Assembly (NCBI GenBank): GCA_002104945.1
Contig: MCFH01000016.1
Span: 744,001 to 808,000, forward strand
Length of the DNA stretch: 64,000 nt
Source: Piromyces finnis
Lineage: Eukaryota > Neocallimastigomycota > Neocallimastigomycetes > Neocallimastigales > Neocallimastigaceae
Reading direction: 5' to 3'
The translations under genes were made by a program, and so were the position numbers. The notes beneath the pieces were generated by a model. It worked only from the letters and a program-made list of their open reading frames with translations, made no database searches and was not told the origin of the DNA. Positions 55,736 to 64,000 of the stretch are shown here, piece after piece. Each line of letters begins with the position of its first letter. Position 1 is the stretch's first letter.

Positions 55736-58700
55736 ATTGTTTAAGTATATTTCTATTAAATACTACAAATACTTTTATATATACACACAAAAAATTTATA
55801 TAAAAAAAAAAGTAAAAATTATAATTTATATAATATTCCTATCTTTTTCTATTTAATATAATTTATTAATAATTAATTTAAATAATTAATGCAATATATT
55901 AGCATTATGATATATTTTATATTTATTTAACTTTTAATTAAATAGAAATTAATCTATAAATATTCCGTATTTATATTATTTAAAAAAATTACTATATTAA
56001 TTTGAATTTGTCATACTTTTATAATATTATTATTGTATATTAAAAATGATAATTTAATAAAGATAATCATTTTACTATTGATTAATTAGATAGAAATAGT
56101 GTATAAAAAATTACTACAAAAAATTAATTAAAATTTATTAATAAATAAAGTTTATATTTCACCATAAAATTATTTTTGTATTACATTAACGGTATATTAT
56201 TAAATTAACAGTATATTAAAAGTTATTGTTTTTTTGTCGAAATAAGTCAAAATAATAAATTTGTGGTAATTAATTTTAAATTCTTTTTATTTACCTAATA
56301 TGTCTATTTAGTTTCTATTTAATTTCTTTTTGTTAGTATGAATGAATTCATTAAAATTTTTCTGTCACAAAATTAATATGATTATTTGTAATTCATATTT
56401 TATAATGTAATACTTCATTTAAATTATTCCACTAAATAAATATTTTTTCCTTACTATAAAAGAAAATATTAGCTAAATATTATATTATTGTTAGTTAATA
56501 TATATTTAATTATAGTTAACTATTTTGAAAAAGGAAAGAAATATCGTATTTTTTTTTATATACAATTAATGATTAAATTTTGACAATGAACTTTTTTTAT
56601 AATAACAATTAATAAATATACTAATTTAATCTATATTTTTATTTTATAAGTTTTTTATTTAAAAAATTCACAAAAATTTATACTTTTTATTAAATTCAAA
56701 TTTCATAGAATATTATTGTTAATTAAAAGGGTTAAATAATTATAGTAGAAAAATAATATTTGTCCAATTTGACTAATTAAATTAGTTATATGTATATTTA
56801 ATCTATTAATTCTGTTAATATGTATTGAAAAATATTTCAGAACATACAATCAACATGATTATAAACTTCATTTGAAAATTTCTTATTAGATAAACTTTTT
56901 ATAACTAGTTCTTTTTTTATATTTTTACATTTTTCAATTATGAATCTGATTACTTTTTAAAATTAAAAATATTTTTTTTTTCAATATATCAATATATATT
57001 TACTACATATTATATACATATACAATATATAACTATTAAAAAGTATTTCATTTAATTTTTAAGGAATTTAAAGATAATTTTTACAATCAATAACCATAAT
57101 CGAATAGGAATGAGTATGATAAATATAACTTTTTTAAAAACGTTAATTTAAGTTCATTAAAAAAAATTAATATCAAGCATAAAAAAAAAAAAAAAAAGAA
57201 TTTATTAAAAAAGTATTGTTTTAAGTGTATTATGGTTTTTTATTACCAATATTTATTTTAAAATAATTATTATTATTATTATATAATTGCTTTTTTTTTT
57301 TTTAAATACTTTAATATAAAAATAAACTTATTATAAAATTCAATATTATAATAATAAAAAAAAAACATTATCATTCATTATATTTATGATATCATGTGAT
57401 AAATATAATAAACTATTCATACTTTACATAAATTTAAATTATTTGTTTATTGTTTTAGTTGGCTTTTTTTGTTTATGATGCTAATATTTTTAACTATTGA
57501 TATATATTAATTTATAATTTAATATGTAATATAATATATTATATTTATTAATTATTAATATAAATTTTAAAGAATTATATAAAAATAAAAAAAAAAAGCC
57601 ATGCTTTTACATGTTTCATTGCATAATAAAAATTTGCTTTAATTTAATTTATTAAAAAACAAAACAAACAGAAAAAAAAACAATGCACATTGTTGTTCAT
57701 TATTAATAATAGTTAAATATAATCATCATTTATAAAATAAAAATGTAAATATTTATAAAACAGGTATAAATATTGTATGTATTAATATAAAAAAAGCAAT
57801 ACTAATTATTAATAAATTCATAATAGTTTATCCAATTTTTATTAATAAAATTGTATTGTATTTTATTGTTATTATTTGTTTAAATTCAAGAATAAAAGTT
57901 TTTAATTATCAGCATTAGTATTTTTCGTAATATATTTATAAAGAAACTAAAAATATTTCTTAGTCTGCCACTTTATAAAAACTTAAATATAAAATTAATG
58001 AAAATATTAAATAGTTTAAAATTGAATAAATACAAAAATAGTAATTATAAAAATCTAACTTTTTTTTTATTTTAATTATATTTAGATAAAAATAGTTATT
58101 TCTTCTAAAGATACTCTACATATTCTTTCATTTGCTTTTTTTTTTTTTACCTATATATTTCCCCAATAATAGTATCATCTATTATTTTTAAATTTTAAAG
58201 TATTTAAATTTTTAAAATTTACACTTTTTTATTATATTTTCAATTTACTTTTATATATATAAAGTAATTATGTTTTAATTGAGACTAATTTTATTTTTAA
58301 ACTTTTTAGTTTAATCTTATATTATTATTATTATTATTATTATTATTAGTTTAATAACTAGGATTAATATTATTAACCAGAATAATAATGATTTAATATA
58401 CCAAGAAATAAGTATAATTTTAACATAAAAAGTAAATTATCTCCTTTAAAATTGTTTCAAATAATATTTAGAAATTATTATTAAATATTGTTTGGAACAA
58501 TTTTAAAGAAATTATTAACATTTTTAAATAATTCAAAATAATTTTTATTGGATTATTGCAACCATTTTCTTATGATTAAAAAGAAAATATTTATTATATT
58601 TTTTCTATTATGAGAGAATTAATGAATTTATTATAATTTATATTTATCTGAATGAAGAAATGATAATGAAAATGAAAGTAAAAAAAACCTTTGCTTTAAA

Positions 58701-59747
58701 TTACTTTATTATTTATCTTTATTATTTTAAAAGCACCTACCATACTTTCATATTAATAAAACAACTTTAAGTTTCCTTTTAATATTAGGGATAGTCAATA
58801 AAATTTCTTATTTATATAAATTGAATATTAATATATATTATAGTATATTCAATAGACTATTTTAGCCTTTTCTAATATATATTTTTATATATTAAAGTAT
58901 TATATTTTATTATTAAATTATTTATTTATATTTATATTATCTTTGTTTGGGATAAACAAAAATGTTATTATTATCAAAATAAGATAATTGTAACCCATAT
59001 ATTACTATTATAATAATATATATGATCAGAGTATATTAATAATAAAATATTGTTTTTTAAATCTATTAATAATATAATAATATTAATGGGAATCAATAGA
59101 TTTTATTAAAAAGAAGCTATTTGATTTATTTAGTTAATTTATCATAAATCAATTTTAAATATATTTATTTAATTAAATTTGCATATATTAATCCTAATTA
59201 AATATATACCAATTTTAATTATATCTAAAACTGAAAAAATTTAATAATAGAATTTTTGTAATTTAAATAGAATTAAAATTATTATGAAAAAGGAAAATGA
59301 AAAGATAATTAATTATAATACAAAAATAATTATGAAATTATGATTCAAAAATTTTTTATAATTAATATTTAATATATTATTAAAAAAAAAAATTAACTAT
59401 AAATATTTTCATTTTTTCCTTTTTTTTTTTTTTTTTAAATAATCAGCTTTTTTAATATTAAAAAGTTTTTATTAAAAAGTTAATATACATAAATTTTTAT
59501 TATAAAAAAGGTAAATAAAAAGTAAAATCTAAAAAAGTGAATTAACAAAAATACCAATAATAATACAATAAGAAATATTATATATTTAAAATATTAAATA
59601 TCAAATATGGAATATTTTTTTTTAAAAAAATAAAAATAGATTATTTGAAAAAATAAATAAATATAAATTATATTTATACTAATAGTATTTTGTTTTTTAT
59701 TATTTTCAAATAAAATACTAAAATATAAATTATTTATTAGATTAAAA
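55736..59747. other. A/T desert, 4 kb
   Basis: Apart from an ATT tract at about 58321-58349 and homopolymers, nothing was recognised on either strand. Confidence 0.5.
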
Positions 59748-60401
59748 ATGAAATTCAACACTTTAACTTCTTTAGCTCTCTTAGCTGCTTCTGCTTACGC
59801 TCAAAAAAATTGTGGTTCTCAATGTAGTTTAGACAGAAGTCCAAAATCTGCCATTTCAGGTGATATCACTTTAGTTGCTGTTGTTGACAAAAACGATTCA
59901 AACATTCAATATAAGGTTGGTGGTTCCCTTATTGTTGAAAATGATTGTACTTTCAAGGTTGAAAACTTCTATGTTACTCCACAACCAAGACAAGCTTCAT
60001 GGCATTGTAGTGGTCCAAACAATGATGGTATTTGGATTTCAAAGGAAATTGTTAATGCTGTTAACCCAGATGCTCCACAAACCTTTACTTACGATATTTC
60101 CAATACTGATCCATTCTGTAAGGGTTCATTAATCTCAGATTGTGATACTTACTATTTAATGGATGAATCATACCAAACTATTGCCCAAGTTAAAGTTAAT
60201 AATCCAGAAGTTGAATCCAAAGGATCTTCTTCTTCATCTAGTTCATCATCCAGTTCTTCTGGTTCATCCAGTAGCAGTTCCAGCTCAACCTCTACTAGCT
60301 CTAGTAACAAAACCAATACTAGTACTAGTGATGCCACTACTTCAAAGTGGAGCATGGCTCTCATTGGTCTTACTTCATTAGCTGCCTACTTCCTTGCTTA
60401 A
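59748..60401 (+). CDS. GPI-anchored cell-surface protein with Ser-rich stalk, 217 aa
   Basis: N-terminal signal peptide MKFNTLTSLALLAASAYA (1-18). The mature domain (about 19-152) has six Cys and beta-rich motifs: ISGDITLVAVVDKND, YKVGGSLIVENDCTFKVENF (55-74), WHCSGPNNDGIWIS and FCKGSLISDCDTYYLMD. The VENDCTFKVENFYV stretch recalls the DM13 domain, a weak resemblance only. A Ser/Thr-rich stalk (about 158-195) is a likely O-glycosylation zone. The C terminus is a hydrophobic GPI-attachment signal (WSMALIGLTSLAAYFLA) after a small-residue site. The gene is intronless and richer in G/C than its surroundings. It is probably a wall or plasma-membrane surface protein; ligand and function are unknown. 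Confidence 0.8.
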   Translation: MKFNTLTSLALLAASAYAQKNCGSQCSLDRSPKSAISGDITLVAVVDKNDSNIQYKVGGSLIVENDCTFKVENFYVTPQPRQASWHCSGPNNDGIWISKEIVNAVNPDAPQTFTYDISNTDPFCKGSLISDCDTYYLMDESYQTIAQVKVNNPEVESKGSSSSSSSSSSSSGSSSSSSSSTSTSSSNKTNTSTSDATTSKWSMALIGLTSLAAYFLA

Positions 60402-61388
60402 ATTTAATGTATTAATTATAGTAGTGTTTCTTTTATATATATCTAGTTAATATTAAAAAAAATTATTGAAAAATAATAGAAAAGGAAACATTAGATAATT
60501 AGTAATTAAATATAAACCCTTGTATAACCTACCTTATTTATTAAATTTAATATTATTATCATTTTATATCATTTATACCATTAATATCATAAATAAATAA
60601 AAAGAAAATAATTAAATAGAAAAAATATATTTATAATTTAAAATTAATATGATTATTGAATAATTAGAGTAATACATAATTATTAAATATAATGGGTTGT
60701 CCATTATATATTTAATTATTTTTGTATTATATATTTTAATAATAGAATAATTAATTACATATTTAAAAAAAAAAAAAAATAAAAAATAAGTGATAGAAAA
60801 AATAATGAAAGATAATAATAATATTTATTTGAGAAAAAAAAAAATAATAATAAAAAGAACAAAAGAATTAATAAAAAGAAAGGAATAATAATAATAATAA
60901 TAATAAAAAAAACTAAAATAAAATAAACAAAAACAAAATGAAATCAATTTTGTGTTATAAAAAAGTTCATTGTAAATAAGATTATAAATAAGATTGCTTA
61001 TTTTAAATTTTTAATTTAGTAATAATTATGATATTATAGTCTTCAAAATAATATCGGTAATAATGGAGGTAGAATTATTAATAAAAATGATAAAAGTGTT
61101 AATTCTAATTTCTTTAATTTAAATAATTATTAATTAAATCAAAATATATATATAATATTATATGCCTATTTTGCTATATATATATATTTACTCAGAAATT
61201 AAAGGTAATTCTTTATTATTATTTTATTTTACTATTTTTATTTACATTATGTGAGAAAGTATATATATAAAAAATTGATATAAATTGAAATGGTATATTT
61301 TAAATTAAATACAATGCATAATGCATTTTTTTTTTTTTAAAAAAAAATAAAATAAATAAAATAAAAACTAAAAAAATATTAAAATTTT
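60402..61388. other. Convergent intergenic spacer
   Basis: A/T sequence with an AAT tract (about 60885-60905) between the 3' ends of the GPI gene and the TFIIIC-like gene. Confidence 0.55.
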
Positions 61389-63286
61389 TTATTTATTGAA
61401 ATATTTTTCTATCGGTCCACTCTTTTTTGATGTGTTATTATCGGATGTCGTTGGAGTAGTTGCGGATTTCGGCTTTCTTCCTCGATTTGATTTTCTAGTT
61501 GGATTCACTTTTTTTATATGTTGTTTTTCATCAATTTGTGAAGAATTATCTTGAGTTGAAGTTGTTATATTATCAACTGACTTTTTCTTACGTGGTCTAC
61601 CAGGTCCTCTTTTAGGTTTTTCCCCTTCGGCTGCTTTACTTTTCTTTTTATTATTATTTGGCTGTTTTTTTATATCATCTGCTTTCAATAATTTAATACT
61701 AGCTTTATTATCTTCAATTGTCTTTTTAAAACTATTAATTTCTTTTTTAATTTTTTCAAAATTTTCCCTAAATGAATTCCTTTTAACAGGGACTATTGGC
61801 ACATTTGAATCTATATCCATTGGTGTTGGTGATGCTGTTCGAGGTGTTGGCTCCGTTGATGATATAGCAATGGCATTTGAATTCTCTGTATTAGACATCT
61901 GTGACACCTCAGTACTATTAATAGTATATATACTTTTATCTGATTGTGATATTTCATTATTATCAATATTTTTTGTGATCTTATCTTCTTTTTGGGTTTC
62001 TTTAATAGTACTTAATCTTGACTCTTCTTCACTCTTTATTGAATCGGTAATATCATTATTGTTTTTATCTGTTTCATCATCTTTTATTGATTGTGATAAT
62101 TCGTTTACGTCTGTTTCTGTTATTCCTTCACTAGTTATTTGGGACACCTCAGTGTTTTCAATTTCTGTATTTGAAGCATTAATAATTTGTGATGAAGTAT
62201 CGTTACTTTCAACCTCGGTTGTTTCTGTGTTAGTTATATTTGAAATTTCTGGGTTAGATGTTTGAGAAATTTCAGTATTATTTTGTTCAGCAGGTTGATC
62301 AATTCTTTCTTTTTTACTTTCTTCAGCTTTTTCATCTACTAATTGTGAAACTGCATCCATTAAAGTAATTTTTTCAATAGTTTTTGATTTGGTGGCGTCC
62401 GTTTTTGATGGTGCTGTAACATCACTATCTATTATTGGTGAAATATTGCCATTATCTACAGCCATTGAATTTAATAGTGAATCTTTATTCATAAAAAGTG
62501 TATTTGGAGAAAGATTTGGAATTAGTGTTTGTGGTAATTTTTCTTTTCCTGATAATTCATCATCTTTTTGTTCTAAAAGTACACTATGAAAAACCATTTT
62601 TTTGGTAGTTTGGGTTAAAGGAATAAGTGGGAAATCCTTTGAAGAATTATTGGAATTTTCACCTGTAAGATATGAATATAATGATGATGATTGTTTAAGT
62701 GATGCATTGGATGGATGTATTGAAGATTCTAAATTATCTTTATTATTATTATTAATTTTATTTTCATCCACCTCAAAAATCAAATCTGTTCCTAACGAGT
62801 AATCTACTTCTCCCTTATATACAAAATTTCCAATTTTAAACATTGGTTGATCTGTATCCAAACCCTTTATTATTTTTATTAAATTTTAATTATGATAAAT
62901 GATTTGAAAGAAAGTAAACATCGATTATTGTTCAATCCCCCAAAAATTATATTACATTAATTTATTATTAATTTTTAATAATTTTAAATTAATTTTTAGT
63001 TTTTATTTTTTCAAAATCTTAATAATCATATATACATTAACTTACAATCAAGGAATAACCATTGTTAATTTCAAGAGATCTCTTTAATAAATCAATGGTT
63101 AAATCGGATCCTAAATCCATTATCATATAAGTTGACTAATTATTCAATATAATTTTATGAGTTTAATATTAAGCATTCAATATGATAAGAATATGTTGTT
63201 ATTAATATTTATACCTCTTCTTCCCATTCATCTTCAGAATCAACTTCCATTTTGTCTGAACTTGATGGTTTATCCTCTTTTAACAT
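61389..63286 (-). CDS. GTF3C6: TFIIIC subunit 6-like (triple-barrel) protein with long disordered tail, 3 exons, 545 aa
   Basis: RNA polymerase III assembly factor subunit (human GTF3C6/fission yeast Sfc7 type), nuclear. Proposed exons, minus strand: 63286-63215, 63135-63046 and 62864-61389, introns 79 and 181 bases, GT-AG, all in phase 0. Exon 1 gives an acidic SEDEWEEE; exon 2 continues STYMIMDLG...INNGYSLI; exon 3 starts GLDTDQPMFKIGNF, then VYKGEVDYSLGTDLIFE. Joined, these fit the TFIIIC_sub6 consensus of an acidic lead, a YxxxDLG strand, GLDTxxP and YxGxxxxxLGTxLxF. The remaining 450 or so residues are Asn/Ser/Thr/Glu-rich and disordered, with an AT-hook-like KRGPGRPRKKK near the end and a terminal PIEKYFNK that faintly recalls a PCNA-binding box. 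The family protein is normally much shorter, so the tail is a lineage extension. Confidence 0.82.
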
Positions 63287-64000
63287 TTTGAATTATTATT
63301 TTTAATTTTAGTACTTTTGTAATTTCGTTATATTTTTTTTGAGAATTGTGTATTGATATTTCAATTATCAGTAAAAGATAATAATAATATTAATATATTT
63401 TTAGTAAAATTTAAATTTAATTTTTTATATTTGGTATATGATTAAACTAATTGAAAAATATAAAATGCTGAAATGTTAATTTTAATCTTTTAATATTGAG
63501 ACATTTACTACTTTTTTTATTAGTTATAATTATATATCCAATATCTTATTATTGCTGTATATTTGTATATCTAGCAATAACAATATAAGTATGAATATTT
63601 GTATTTATTATTGCATGGGTAAAATAAAATATTCAATTTAAAAATTATTCTTTTTTTTTTAACTGAATATAAAGATTATTATTAATTTAAATTTACAAAA
63701 TTTAAAGTAATACAAAAAAATAAAAAAAAATTTTTATTAATTATTCTTAAATGAAAATAAATATATAATTTTTCTATTTAATACAATCTCTGCTTGATAC
63801 TGACTACTGATTTAATCATTTTTTCTCTTTGTTAATAATTATATAAAAGCTTTGTTTTCTTTAAAATATATATATTGAATTAAAAGGTGTAGATGAAATA
63901 AAAAAAAGACTACTAGTTATTTTCATTATTGTGGTTCTTCCACTTTTTCAAATACATCATATGATTATAATACATATAAAGAACTTTAATTTCTATTAAA
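63287..64000. other. Upstream flank and window edge
   Basis: A/T sequence upstream of the TFIIIC-like gene. At 63918-63965 the minus strand has a short patch that can be read as DVFEKVEEPQ followed by a stop. It could be the last codons of a gene whose main part lies off the window, but no splice acceptor is clear. Otherwise nothing is supported. Confidence 0.35.

Noticed and set aside
59875-60381. Overlapping ORFs on both strands of the GPI gene
   Set aside because: Shadows. Only the main frame has a signal peptide, conserved Cys pattern and GPI signal.
61870-62802. Plus-strand Ser/Leu/Val ORFs opposite the TFIIIC-like tail
   Set aside because: Shadows of the Glu/Asn/Ser-rich minus-strand coding sequence.

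Overview
The window is eukaryotic and extremely AT-rich. Compact, mostly intronless genes lie in long A/T homopolymer and microsatellite deserts. It most resembles an anaerobic gut fungus (Neocallimastigomycota). The support is the base composition, a secreted CBM1-plus-CE12 pectin-side-chain esterase, several intronless genes of bacterial character, a GPI-type surface protein and a fungal/metazoan-style TFIIIC subunit with small GT-AG introns. The genus cannot be told from the sequence alone.

Region 1 (about 0.2-30.4 kb) is dominated by an array of twelve paralogous LURP-one-related/tubby-like (LOR, Tub_2, DUF567) genes, called LOR1-LOR12 here. LOR1-LOR9 lie on the minus strand and LOR10-LOR12 on the plus strand. 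LOR5 is N-terminally truncated. LOR10 is a pseudogene with a lost start codon and a frameshift from an exact 8-bp tandem duplication. LOR10 and LOR11 are a recent segmental duplicate that includes upstream promoter-like sequence. A bacterial-type NhaC Na+/H+ antiporter, an Asn/Met-repeat protein and a MagIII/EndoIII-like DNA glycosylase are interleaved with the array, and a chloramphenicol-acetyltransferase-like gene follows at 33.3 kb.

Region 2 (34.4-40.2 kb) is a full-length, apparently intact non-LTR retrotransposon. It has a 14-bp target-site duplication, a structured 5' leader, one 1424-residue endonuclease/reverse-transcriptase/zinc-knuckle ORF and a 31-A tail. Its reconstructed empty site is a perfect 22-bp palindrome. 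Decayed repeats, including a three-copy family and a possible solo LTR, lie on either side of it.

Region 3 (44-64 kb) is sparse. It holds an orphan 161-residue ORF, a Gly-rich/transmembrane/DM9 protein, the three-exon CBM1-CE12 esterase, a Ser-rich GPI-anchored protein and a three-exon TFIIIC subunit 6-like gene with a long disordered tail. Most of the rest is A/T desert in which no gene is supported.

The best candidate for an undescribed system is the LOR array. It combines a conserved loop, GIFxGKEKEGAPM, with strong divergence elsewhere, gene birth and death, and bacterial-type genes set between its members. Its function cannot be read from sequence.
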